30,581 bases of DNA from CAZFDT01 sp964518335 (GTDB taxonomy: Bacteria; Planctomycetota; Phycisphaerae; Phycisphaerales; Phycisphaeraceae), in NCBI GenBank assembly GCA_964518335.1, contig CAZFDT010000062.1, positions 1 to 30,581 of the forward strand, given 5' to 3'. The notes under the pieces are model-generated. The model saw only the letters and a program-made list of their open reading frames with translations, had not been told where the DNA came from and did no database searches. The position numbers were made by a program, and so were the translations under genes. Every line of letters starts with the position of its first letter. Position 1 is the first letter of the stretch. This document shows, in pieces, positions 1 through 8,112 of the stretch.

Positions 1-806
1 ACTCCTCCCCACAGCTCATCCCATAACTTTTCAACGTTAACGGGTTCGGTCCTCCAGGAGGTTTTACCCTCCCTTCAACCTGGCCATGGGTAGATCACTG
101 AGGTTTCGCGTCTGACCCCTGCGACTGCTCGCCCGTTTAAGACTCGCTTTCGCTTCGCCTGCGCGGGTGTACCGCTTAGGCTTGCCACAGAGGCCAACTC
201 GCCGGCTCATTATGCAAAAGGCACGCCGTCATCGGCCCGAAGGCCGACTCCGACCGCTTGTAAGCATGCGGTTTCAGGTACTTTTCACTCCCCTTATCGG
301 GGTGCTTTTCAACTTTCAATCGCCCTACTGGTTCGCTATCGGTCGTCCAGGAGTATTTAGCCTTGGAGGGTGGGCCCTCCAGCTTCACGCGGAGTTTCAC
401 GAGCTCCGCGCTACTCTGGTGCACCTACCTCGCCTTGCCGCCATCTACAGGACTCTCACCTTCTTTGGTTGGCCTTTCCAGACCATTCAAGATTGGCTCA
501 GCTCGGATATCGGTGTCCGCAACCCCGGGCCGAAGCCCGGTTTGGGCTGTTCCGCGTTCGATCGCCTCTACTAACGGAATCACGGTTGTTTTCTTTTCCT
601 GCAGGTACTTAGATGTTTCAGTTCCCTGCGTTCGCCTCTGCACCTTATGCATTCGGATGCAGATACCCTTGCGGGTGGGTTTCCCCATTCAGATATCCCA
701 GGATCACAGCTTGTTTGCCAGCTCCCCTGGGCTTTTCGCAGGCTACCACGTCTTTCATCGCCTCTGGACGCCAAGTCATCCACCGCATGCTCTTAGTAGC
801 TTGATC
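1..806 (-). rRNA. rrl: 23S ribosomal RNA, 5' part (gene runs off the left edge)
   Basis: The reverse complement reads as the 5' third of a bacterial 23S rRNA. It starts near 806 with the conserved GATCAAGCTACTAAGAGC and GGTGGATGACTTGG stretch, and at the window edge it passes through the conserved CTGGAGGACCGAACC region. About 800 nt are present, that is domain I and part of domain II. The exact 5' end (about 800-811) is judged by alignment from memory to the E. coli start. No 16S gene lies in the roughly 620 nt upstream; a promoter lies there instead, so this is an unlinked 23S unit. Open frames inside this stretch are not genes. Confidence 0.96.
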
Positions 807-959
807 ACACCGACCTCGGACCACCCTCGATGGCTCCATCATGGCCCCATCGCGGATCGGTCTCCGGCCCTTGTCACCTGCCGGGCACGATTTACACCCG
901 ACAACCCACCGGACGCTTCGCAGACTCAGCGTCGGCGTTAGCCTAACTGAACCCTTGAA

Positions 960-971
960 ACTTCCGGGGGC
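960..971. repeat. Copy of the 12-bp dispersed repeat in the 23S leader
   Basis: ACTTCCGGGGGC, identical to the second unit in gmm and to the core of both units in the TIM-barrel gene. Here it lies in untranslated leader RNA between boxA and the 23S 5' end. Confidence 0.6.
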
Positions 972-1029
972 AAGCGTCCTCAAGCCTCGACTCGGTGTAA
1001 CACTCGCGTGCAACACCTTGTCTATCCAC

Positions 1030-1041
1030 TTGTCAAAGAAC
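1030..1041 (-). promoter_or_regulatory. boxA-like antitermination element
   Basis: The minus strand reads GTTCTTTGACAA, close to the boxA core found in rRNA leaders (TGCTCTTTAACAA in E. coli). boxA RNA is bound by NusB/NusE and keeps RNA polymerase resistant to Rho on untranslated rRNA. Its place between promoter and 23S gene fits that role. Confidence 0.65.
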
Positions 1042-1144
1042 ACTGAGGCGGTGATTGTCGCCGAAGCGACTCGCATCACCTCACCCGTCACAACGGGTCG
1101 TGTCACCCTCGCCCGAGGGTGGTGCGATCCGTGGTGGGCGGAGC

Positions 1145-1172
1145 AATCTACTGACTTTTTCGTGCCTGTCAA
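1145..1172 (-). promoter_or_regulatory. Promoter of the 23S rRNA gene
   Basis: On the minus strand a perfect -35 hexamer TTGACA (1172-1167) is followed by a 16-nt spacer and a -10 box TAGATT (1150-1145, 4 of 6 consensus positions). It lies just upstream of the hairpins and boxA and points into the 23S gene, with no 16S gene between. This is the best sigma-70-type match I found in the window, as expected for an rRNA promoter. Confidence 0.8.
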
Positions 1173-1390
1173 GCACCCCTGTCCGACCCTGGCGGGCCGG
1201 GCTGGCCTGCGGGGTCAAGCGAAGGATTTTGTCAGCGTCTTAATCACGAAGTCCCTTGATCCAAAAGACTACGGGGCCAGTCACCTAATCCTACGGATCG
1301 GCCGCCATATGTCAAGTCGCAGTCGATCCCTTTCCCACATCGGCAGCCGCGCCCCCCCCACGTGAACCGGCGCGATCGTCGTCTGCCCTC

Positions 1391-1396
1391 TACAAT
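1391..1396 (+). promoter_or_regulatory. Probable -10 box of the tRNA-Ser gene
   Basis: TACAAT matches the -10 consensus at 5 of 6 positions and lies 35 nt before the tRNA. No good -35 hexamer is seen at 16-18 nt spacing. A GC-rich inverted stretch (CCCGCGGGG / CCCGCAGGGC) lies between it and the tRNA and may be part of the 5' leader removed by RNase P. Confidence 0.45.
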
Positions 1397-1431
1397 ACGC
1401 ACACCGCTCCCGCGGGGTTGCCCGCAGGGCT

Positions 1432-1518
1432 GGTGGGGTGCCAGAGTGGTCGAATGGACCGGTCTTGAAAACCGGCGTGGCCTTCGGGTCACCGTGGGTT
1501 CGAATCCCACCCCCACCG
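1432..1518 (+). tRNA. tRNA-Ser (anticodon UGA)
   Basis: The 87-nt sequence folds as a class II tRNA. The acceptor stem is GGTGGGG / CCCCACC with discriminator G1518. The anticodon stem CCGGT / ACCGG encloses the loop CTTGAAA with anticodon TGA at 1466-1468. A long variable arm (GTGGCC-TTCG-GGTCAC) and the T arm GTGGG-TTCGAAT-CCCAC follow. The long variable arm and UGA anticodon identify serine. CCA is not encoded. The downstream DUF748 gene starts 48 nt later on the same strand and may be co-transcribed. The open frame that runs through the tRNA is an upstream extension of that gene, not coding sequence. Confidence 0.97.
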
Positions 1519-1565
1519 TTGTCCGCACGCGTGCGGTGAGGACCGGCCCGATCAGGGGCGCCACC

Positions 1566-4500
1566 ATGTTGCGCAGACTCATCACCCGGCGACGCCTTGC
1601 GCTGGCCCTGGCGGGCGTGCTCGTGCTGTACATGGCGGCGGGGTTCGTCGGCGTGCCGCTGGCCATTCACCACCTGGTCCTGCCGCGCGTCAACGCGCAG
1701 ATCCTGGGCACGTTCACGCTCGCCAAAGCCAGGTTCAATCCATTCACACTGCGCCTCGTGCTCGGCGGCCTGGACGTGCGCGACGAGGAAGACCGCACCG
1801 TGATCTCGGCGACGCAGGTCGTCGGCGATCTGCAGTGGTCGTCGCTGTGGCGAAGCGGGGCCATTCTCAAGGAGTTGAGCGTCAGTGAGCCGTTCGTTCA
1901 CATCGGCATCAACCCCGAGGGCGAGTTCCGCCTGATGCACCTGTTCAAGCTGGACCAGCCGCGGTCGCAGCCGGCCGAGCCCGCGCAGCCGAGCGAGCCG
2001 ATGCGGCTGGCGATCGCCAAGCTGGCGATCAGCGGAGGCCAGGTGCTGATCTCCGACGACTCGCTGCCCACGCCGTTTGAGCACCGCATCGGGCCGATGG
2101 ATCTGGCGATGGAGCACTTCGACACGCTGCCGCAGAGCCGCAATCCGCACCGCCTCGTTGCAGTGACCCAGACGGGCGAAACGCTCGAATGGGAGGGCTG
2201 GTTTCATCTCAATCCCCTGTCCTCCGAGGGCCAGTTGAAGCTCAGCGGCATCACCACCGAGCAGTACGACCCATACGCCCGCACGGTCGCCAACTTCCGC
2301 GTCAAGAGCGGCCGCATCTCCATCTCCGCCGAGTATCGCATCGATCTGTCGGCGCGGCCGATCACGGTCGATGGCTCGCTCGCGTCGTACCTCATCGACG
2401 ATGCGCAGCTCGTGCCGCTGGACAGCGACGAGCCGTTCCTGCACGTGGGCCAGCTCGCGCTGCGCGGGGCGCGGTGGAACCTGGTCGATCGCACAGCCCA
2501 CATCGAGCAGATCGAGCTGCGCGACGGCCACGTGCTGGTGCATCGCCATGGCGACGGCGTGATCAACTGGCAGACGTACTTCAAGACTCGTGAGCCGGCG
2601 CCGGCCGAGGCGCCCGCGACCCCGACGGCGGACGCGGCGCACGATCCCGCCGATCCGTGGGCCGCGCTCATGATGGCGGTCTCCGGCGCGGGCGGGCCGT
2701 GGGACGTGGTCATCGGGGGCATCACTGTGGAAGGCCACAGCATCCGCTGGCAGGACGACGCCACGCCGCGACCGGCGCGGACGACGCTGCTGGCGCGACG
2801 AATCGACATCGACGAGGTGCGCAGCGACGACGGCTACCGCCTGCCGATCCACGCCGATCTGACCATCGACGACGCGCCGGTGTCGCTTGCCGGCGAAGTC
2901 GTGCCTATGCCCGCTGCAGTGAGCCTGGCGGTCAAGGTCGATGGGCTCGGGCTGGCGGCGTACGACCCTTATGTCGAGCAGCACGCCGTCAAGGCCCGCT
3001 TTCGTGACGGCAGGCTCTTCGTCCATGGCGACGTCACCGCCGCCCTCGACCCGCATCAGCCGCCCCGCATCACCTTCCGCGGCGACGTACGCATCGACGA
3101 CTTCAGCCTCACCGAACTCTCCGCCGAGACCGACCGCATCGTCGCGTGGCGATCGTTCGCCCTGGGCAACCTGACGTTCGACAGTTCACCCCTGGCGATC
3201 ACCCTCGGGACGGTGCGGCTTGACCAGCCATACGCGGCCTACATCATCAATGAGGACGGTCGCCCCGCGGTGGCGTCACTGCTCGTGCACCCACCCGCCG
3301 AGCAGCCGCCGACCGACGACACGCCGCCCGCGCCGTCGCAGCCACTGCCCGTGCAGTCCATCGGCGAGGTCACGGTCACAGGCGGCAGCCTGGCGTTTGT
3401 GGACAAGTCGCAGCAGCCGACGATGTCGCTGAAGGTCGCCGAGTTGGAGGGGCGCATCAGCAGCCTGTCGCTCGCCGCCGATTCCCGCGCGGACATTCAG
3501 ATGACCGCGCGATTGCAGGACACCGCCAGCGCGGTGATAAGCGGGCAGATCAATCCGCTGCTGGCGGATAAATACATGAACATGCGCGTCGCCCTTCAGA
3601 CGCTGCCGATGGCGACGTTCGATGCGTTCTCGCGTCGATACCTGGGTCACATGATCGACCAGGGGATGCTGACGTTCGAGTTTCCGCTGACGGTGGTGGA
3701 CCGGAAGCTCGAGGGCGAGATACGGGTGGCGCTGGACAAGTTCTATCTGGGGGACCGCGTGGAAAGCCCTGAAGCGACGAAGCTGCCGGTGGGATTGGCG
3801 CTGAATCTACTGCGCGACACGAAGGACATGATCGTGGTGAACGTGCCGATCCGAGGCGACCTGGACGATCCGAAGTTTCGCGTGGGTCACCTGGTGGTGC
3901 AGGCGATTCTGAACACGACATCGAACGTGCTGGCGTCGCCGTTCAAGCTGATTGCAGGCGCGATCGGCGCCGGCGAGGAGGACCTCAGCGGCGTGGACTT
4001 TGAGCCGGGTCGCGCGGAGTTGCTGCCGGGGGCGGTGAAGAAGCTGGAGCTGCTGGCGCGGGCCATGACGGAACGACCGGCGTTGAAGCTGCAGATGACC
4101 GGCGACGCCGATCGCAGCGGGGACATCGCGGCGATGAAGAAGGCCCGCTTGACCCACGCCATTCGCGTGGCGATGGCGCGGCGGCTGGCGGCCGATGATC
4201 CGGCGAAGAACAATCCCGACTCGATCCCGGTCCTCGACGGGGACTACCGGGCGATTGTGGCCGAGCGGTATGCGGCGCTTCAGTCGGGCGAATTGACGGC
4301 CGAATCGGGTGAGGTGGCGATCGAATTGCCGCGGCCCGAGCGGCCGACGGTGCGGCGCGTGATGCGTGGCGGGCGCATGCAGACGGTGACGACGCCATCG
4401 GGCCAAGGGCGCCGCGCCTCGCCACAGGTTGAGGCGCCGACAGGCGACAACGGCGTCGCTGCCGTGGAGGGTGTCGTAACGTTTGCTCAGATGGAGCAGA

Positions 4501-4682
4501 CGGTGTTGGACGCGATCGCCGTGAGCGCTGACGATCTGGCTGCACTGGCCTCCGCCCGAGCCGATGCGGCGCGGCAGCACATGATTGCCGGGGGCGTCGA
4601 AGAGAACCGCATCACCGTCACCCCACCCGCTGACAAGGAGGACGCCCGGCGGCAGGCGCGCGTCGAGTTCACGCTGCAGTAG
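1566..4682 (+). CDS. DUF748 / AsmA-like envelope protein
   Basis: A 1038-residue protein. It begins with Arg-rich MLRRLITRRRLALALAG and one membrane helix at about residues 8-30, followed by long extracytoplasmic beta-rich repeats of the DUF748 type, related to AsmA. DUF748/AsmA-like proteins are thought to bridge the periplasm and move or organise envelope lipids; that role is inferred from the family. The C-terminal quarter has an OmpA-like stretch (LLPGAVKKLELLARAM..., then an alpha-rich tail ending ARRQARVEFTLQ). A proline/alanine-rich linker lies near residue 350. I chose ATG 1566 because in-frame codons upstream run through tRNA-Ser and because a weak AGGGG lies 7 nt before it. Its 3' end overlaps the convergent ABC ATPase gene by 14 bp. 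Identification of DUF748 is good; the precise substrate is unknown. Confidence 0.85.
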   Translation: MLRRLITRRRLALALAGVLVLYMAAGFVGVPLAIHHLVLPRVNAQILGTFTLAKARFNPFTLRLVLGGLDVRDEEDRTVISATQVVGDLQWSSLWRSGAILKELSVSEPFVHIGINPEGEFRLMHLFKLDQPRSQPAEPAQPSEPMRLAIAKLAISGGQVLISDDSLPTPFEHRIGPMDLAMEHFDTLPQSRNPHRLVAVTQTGETLEWEGWFHLNPLSSEGQLKLSGITTEQYDPYARTVANFRVKSGRISISAEYRIDLSARPITVDGSLASYLIDDAQLVPLDSDEPFLHVGQLALRGARWNLVDRTAHIEQIELRDGHVLVHRHGDGVINWQTYFKTREPAPAEAPATPTADAAHDPADPWAALMMAVSGAGGPWDVVIGGITVEGHSIRWQDDATPRPARTTLLARRIDIDEVRSDDGYRLPIHADLTIDDAPVSLAGEVVPMPAAVSLAVKVDGLGLAAYDPYVEQHAVKARFRDGRLFVHGDVTAALDPHQPPRITFRGDVRIDDFSLTELSAETDRIVAWRSFALGNLTFDSSPLAITLGTVRLDQPYAAYIINEDGRPAVASLLVHPPAEQPPTDDTPPAPSQPLPVQSIGEVTVTGGSLAFVDKSQQPTMSLKVAELEGRISSLSLAADSRADIQMTARLQDTASAVISGQINPLLADKYMNMRVALQTLPMATFDAFSRRYLGHMIDQGMLTFEFPLTVVDRKLEGEIRVALDKFYLGDRVESPEATKLPVGLALNLLRDTKDMIVVNVPIRGDLDDPKFRVGHLVVQAILNTTSNVLASPFKLIAGAIGAGEEDLSGVDFEPGRAELLPGAVKKLELLARAMTERPALKLQMTGDADRSGDIAAMKKARLTHAIRVAMARRLAADDPAKNNPDSIPVLDGDYRAIVAERYAALQSGELTAESGEVAIELPRPERPTVRRVMRGGRMQTVTTPSGQGRRASPQVEAPTGDNGVAAVEGVVTFAQMEQTVLDAIAVSADDLAALASARADAARQHMIAGGVEENRITVTPPADKEDARRQARVEFTLQ

Positions 4683-5763
4683 TCGCTTGTTCCCGCCACA
4701 CCGCCAGGTCCGGCCGCGTCAGCGATGACCCGCTGCGCTCGCCTTCGGCTTCACACAGCACCCAGTGCCGTGGCTCGACCTCGTGGAGGCGCTGCGCCAG
4801 GTCGCGGTAAGCGCTCAGGCCCTGCGCGTCGGTGCGGTGCGGGCGCACCTTGAACCCCGTCGGGAAATCCTGGGGCGGCTCGGCGCCTTCGGCGACCGTC
4901 ATGAGGCGTCGGGAGCGCTGCCCCAGCCGCGGCATCGAACCCAGGAGCCCGCGCGTGTACGGGTGCAGAGGCCGACCAAACACGTCGTACACGCTGCCGT
5001 ACTCCACCACGCGGCCGGCGAACATCACCGCGACCACGTCGGCGTTCTCCGCCACCACCCCCAGGTCGTGGGTGATGAGCATCACCGACATGCCATGCTC
5101 GTCCTGCAGCTTGCGGAGCAATTCGAGGATCTGGGCCTGAATGGTCACGTCCAGCGCGGTCGTCGGTTCGTCGGCGAGCAGGAGCCTGGGGCGACACGCC
5201 AGGGCCATGGCGATCATCACGCGCTGCCGCATGCCGCCGGACATCTGGTGTGGGTACTCCTTGAGCCGCTCGCGCGGGGCGGCGATGCCCACGTCCGTCA
5301 GCGCCCTCTCGGCGATGTCGATAGCGCGGCCCTGGTCCACGTTCTGATGCAGCAGGATCGCCTCCAGAATCTGCTCACCGATGGTGTACACCGGGTTGAG
5401 ACTGGTCATCGGCTCCTGAAAAATCATGGCGATCTGGGCGCCGCGCACCTTCTGCATCTGCTTCTCACCCTGCACCATCAAGTCCACTGCAGCAGACTTG
5501 TCGCCCGACCACATGATCCGTCCACGGTTGTAGATGGCCGGCGGCGACGGCAGCAGCTTGAGCACCGACAGCGCCGACACGCTCTTGCCGCTGCCCGACT
5601 CCCCCACCACTGCCAGCGTCTGCCGCGGATAGATCGTCAGGCTCACGTCCGTCACCGCCTGGACCATGCCGCCGGTGGCACTGCGGTCCCCACTTCCGGG
5701 AGTGTGAAAACTCACCGCCAACTCTTCGATCGTCAACAAAGGCGTGTGGTTCGGCTGGTTCAT
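4669..5763 (-). CDS. Oligopeptide/dipeptide ABC transporter ATP-binding protein (OppD/DppD type)
   Basis: A 364-residue nucleotide-binding subunit powering the neighbouring permeases. Visible motifs are Walker A GESGSGKS (residues 54-61), Q-loop FQEPMTSLNP, signature MSGGMRQRV (about 174-182), Walker B LLLADEP (194-200) and the H-loop in LITHDLG. The C-terminal extension typical of Opp/Dpp ATPases is present (YTRGLLGSMPRLG onward), but most of the cysteines of its usual CxF.PRC...C cluster are absent: the matching region reads FPTGFKVRPH. Residues 21-26 (TPGSGD) carry a copy of the dispersed CACTTCCGGG word. The gene is last in the transporter cluster, 8 nt after the permease C stop, with no SD site. 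A weak TAGAGT overlaps that stop, 5 nt before the ATG. No partner ATPase (OppF/DppF) is in the window. Confidence 0.93.
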   Translation of the reverse strand: MNQPNHTPLLTIEELAVSFHTPGSGDRSATGGMVQAVTDVSLTIYPRQTLAVVGESGSGKSVSALSVLKLLPSPPAIYNRGRIMWSGDKSAAVDLMVQGEKQMQKVRGAQIAMIFQEPMTSLNPVYTIGEQILEAILLHQNVDQGRAIDIAERALTDVGIAAPRERLKEYPHQMSGGMRQRVMIAMALACRPRLLLADEPTTALDVTIQAQILELLRKLQDEHGMSVMLITHDLGVVAENADVVAVMFAGRVVEYGSVYDVFGRPLHPYTRGLLGSMPRLGQRSRRLMTVAEGAEPPQDFPTGFKVRPHRTDAQGLSAYRDLAQRLHEVEPRHWVLCEAEGERSGSSLTRPDLAVWREQATTAA

Positions 5764-5771
5764 GTCATACT

Positions 5772-7001
5772 CTACAGGTGCGTGGCCCGCTGCGTGTGAG
5801 GATCAATGGCATCGCGCAGCGCTTCGCCGATGAGGTTGTACGCGAACACGGTGAGGAAGATCGCCATGCCGGGGAAGATAGCCATCCACCACTTGAACCC
5901 GCCGGTGCTGCTGATCGACTCGCTGAGCATCTGCCCCCAACTGGGCTCATCCACGAGGCCCAGGCCCAGGAACGACAGGGAGGACTCGGCGATGATGGCG
6001 CCGGCGACGCCGAAGCTCGCCTCGACCAGCACCGGGGCCACACCGTTGGGCAATATGTGGCGAAACAGCACACGATGCAGCGGCAGGCCGGTGGCGATCG
6101 CCGCCTGCACGAAGTCCTGATGGCGAAGCTTGAGGAACTCGGCCCGAACAAAGCGGGCATAGCCGACCCAACTCGTGGCCCCGATGATGATCATCATGAC
6201 GTACAGCCGGTAGGGGTTGGCCTCCGGCGGCATGACGGCAATGAGCGTCAGCAGCAGAAAGAGCGTCGGGATTGCTGAGAAAATCTCGACCACGCGCATG
6301 CCCAGCAGGTCGACGACGCCGGAGAAATAGCCCATCAGCCCACCCACCACGACGCCGATCACCAGCGCGATGCCGGTGGCGATGAACCCAATGGACAGTG
6401 CGATGCGGCAGGCGTGAACCATGCGGGAAGCGACGTCGGCGCCGTTGGCCTCCGTGCCCATCAGGTGCGGCCCGGCAATGCTCGGCGCGATGTACCGACG
6501 ATCCCCCAAGTCACGTTGACGGTCGCGCGGTGAATACGGGATCGGCGCTCTCCACGCCCAGACGACTTTGTCCTCTACTTGCAGCTCCCGGAACTCGGTG
6601 AGGGTTTCCCGCTCAGGCGGATGCACCAGCCAGCGTGCGCCCACGATCGTCACTACCAGAGCAGCGATAAAGAGCCACATGCGTGTCGAAGCACGGAGCC
6701 GGCGCAGCATCAGCAGGGCGCATGCCACAACGGTCATCACCAGCAGGGCCACATCGACGCGGCCGAGATAGCGAAACAGGGGGTAATGCATAACGCCATC
6801 AGTTGTCCGCATGATCAGCGGGTACGAATTGGCGATGAACGGGCCGAAGATGGCACAGATCGCCACGATGGCCAGCCACACCAGACCGATGCGTGCGGTC
6901 GCGCGTCGAACGGTTGCGCCGACGACCAGCCCGACCATCGTCCGTCGAGGCGGCGAGTCGCGTCGGCCCGGCATGGCGGAGGGGATCGCGGCGTCAGTCA
7001 T
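5772..7001 (-). CDS. ABC transporter permease, OppC/DppC type, with an extra membrane insertion
   Basis: A 409-residue inner-membrane subunit pairing with the OppB-type permease. It has the family's N-terminal helix (IGLVWLAIVAICAIFGP), the motif GTEANGADVASR (family form GTDxxGRDxxSR), and the coupling segment QAAIATGLPLHRVLFRHILPN that docks on the ATPase. The end WWMAIFPGMAIFLTVFAYNLIGEALRDAIDP is split here as WWMAIFPGMAIFL and NLIGEALRDAIDP. It is longer than the usual 280-310 residues. The first extracytoplasmic loop holds an insertion with two further predicted helices (about residues 78-95 and 105-122), then a charged stretch. Its start overlaps the permease B gene by 8 nt, so the two are translationally coupled. 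Confidence 0.92.
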   Translation of the reverse strand: MTDAAIPSAMPGRRDSPPRRTMVGLVVGATVRRATARIGLVWLAIVAICAIFGPFIANSYPLIMRTTDGVMHYPLFRYLGRVDVALLVMTVVACALLMLRRLRASTRMWLFIAALVVTIVGARWLVHPPERETLTEFRELQVEDKVVWAWRAPIPYSPRDRQRDLGDRRYIAPSIAGPHLMGTEANGADVASRMVHACRIALSIGFIATGIALVIGVVVGGLMGYFSGVVDLLGMRVVEIFSAIPTLFLLLTLIAVMPPEANPYRLYVMMIIIGATSWVGYARFVRAEFLKLRHQDFVQAAIATGLPLHRVLFRHILPNGVAPVLVEASFGVAGAIIAESSLSFLGLGLVDEPSWGQMLSESISSTGGFKWWMAIFPGMAIFLTVFAYNLIGEALRDAIDPHTQRATHL

Positions 7002-8079
7002 AGCTCACCCTTGGATCGGCGATCGCGTAGAGCAGATCGGCAATCAGAATGCAGATCAATCCCAGCATGCCGCCGATGAGCGTGCCGGCCATCACCAGTT
7101 CGCGGTCGCGGGCGAAGATCGCTTCGATCATCAGCTTGCCCATGCCCGGCAGGCTGAAGATCTTTTCGAGGATCACCGAGCCGCTGAGAAGACCGGGCAG
7201 AACACCCGCCAGCACCGTGATGAGAGGCAGAAGGCTGTTGCGGAAAGCATGGCCCCACAACACGCGCCGCTCATCGACTCCCTTGGCTCGTGCCGTGCGC
7301 ACAAAATCGGCCGACAGATTCTCCAGCACGCTCGCACGCATCAGCTTCATCAGCACCGCGAACGATCCGTACAGGAGACAGAGCACCGGCAACACCAGAT
7401 GCCACATGCGGTCCAACAGCCAGCCACGCTGCCAGCCGGCGTCGGTCCAGCGAGGAAGGAACGCCATGCCCTGAGCATCAAGCGAACTAAGCCCGCTGGG
7501 CGGAAACCACTGCAGGTAATCGCTGTTGGCCAAGAAACCGATCAGCAGCACGGCCACCATGATCGGCGGCAAGGACCACAGGGCGATCATCGAGATGCCG
7601 GTCAGATGGTCGAATGCACGCCCGCGATAGCGCGCGGCATAGATGCCCATCAGAATCGCCAGGACGTAGATGATCGGCGTCGTGATCAGGTTGAGCAGCA
7701 GCGTCACGGGCAGCGCCTCGGCGTAGAGGTCCAGCACGGGCCGACCCCGCGCCAGACTGTCACCCAGGTCCGGTCTCTTGAAGCCAAAAGCACCCAGAGT
7801 CGCGCGGCCCAGTTCATCACGCTCGACCTTGAAGCCAATCGGCGACACCAGGTTGAGCCAACGTCCGTACTGCACGAGCACGGGCGAACTCAGACCGTAG
7901 CGCTGCTGGTAATACTCGCGGATCATGCGGCCTTGTTGCGAGTCCATCTCACCCACTTCATTGAGCGCACTGCCGCCGATGCCGCCGGGCGACAGCGCCA
8001 TCGTCATGAACACGACGAACGTGACGCCGATGAGCGTCGGGACCAGCAACAGCAATCTGCGGATGATATAGGTCAGCAT
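6994..8079 (-). CDS. ABC transporter permease, OppB/DppB type
   Basis: A 361-residue inner-membrane permease of the peptide/nickel class. It starts with the canonical MLTYIIRRLLLLVPTLIG and shows the family's long first extracytoplasmic loop (about residues 35-140). The coupling motif region is TARAKGVDERRVLWGHAFRNSLLP, seen as TARAKGVDERRV then HAFRNSLLP. The C-terminal segment GMGKLMIEAIFARD and final helix ILIADLLYAIADPRVSYD (LLYAIADPR) are typical. It lies 33 nt after the binding-protein gene and overlaps the permease C gene. No clear SD precedes the ATG (only GGGG at about 10 nt). Length and motifs are normal for the family. Confidence 0.94.
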   Translation of the reverse strand: MLTYIIRRLLLLVPTLIGVTFVVFMTMALSPGGIGGSALNEVGEMDSQQGRMIREYYQQRYGLSSPVLVQYGRWLNLVSPIGFKVERDELGRATLGAFGFKRPDLGDSLARGRPVLDLYAEALPVTLLLNLITTPIIYVLAILMGIYAARYRGRAFDHLTGISMIALWSLPPIMVAVLLIGFLANSDYLQWFPPSGLSSLDAQGMAFLPRWTDAGWQRGWLLDRMWHLVLPVLCLLYGSFAVLMKLMRASVLENLSADFVRTARAKGVDERRVLWGHAFRNSLLPLITVLAGVLPGLLSGSVILEKIFSLPGMGKLMIEAIFARDRELVMAGTLIGGMLGLICILIADLLYAIADPRVSYD

Positions 8080-8112
8080 CGCGTCGGCGACCCCGGGGAG
8101 GAGGCGTCAGGG

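Larger units (their letters stand above)
807..1137 (-). other. 23S rRNA leader with boxA and two hairpins
   Basis: This is the stretch between the likely transcription start (about 1138) and the mature 23S 5' end; no credible protein gene lies in it. On the minus strand it contains GTTCTTTGACAA (1041-1030), which resembles the boxA antitermination element of rRNA leaders. Upstream of that are two small perfect hairpins: arms 1083-1088 / 1093-1098 and 1104-1110 / 1115-1121. A copy of the dispersed ACTTCCGGGGGC word sits at 960-971. The leader probably binds Nus factors and supplies one side of the 23S processing stem; the other side is outside the window. Confidence 0.75.

Noticed and set aside
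167..941. Several open frames on both strands
   Set aside because: They lie in 23S rRNA and its leader; conserved rRNA sequence explains them.
1362..1565. Upstream start for the DUF748 gene
   Set aside because: The extension is tRNA-Ser sequence read as protein.
1281..3056. 591-codon minus-strand frame
   Set aside because: Antisense to the DUF748 gene and across tRNA-Ser; Arg/His/Asp-rich shadow composition typical of high-GC DNA.
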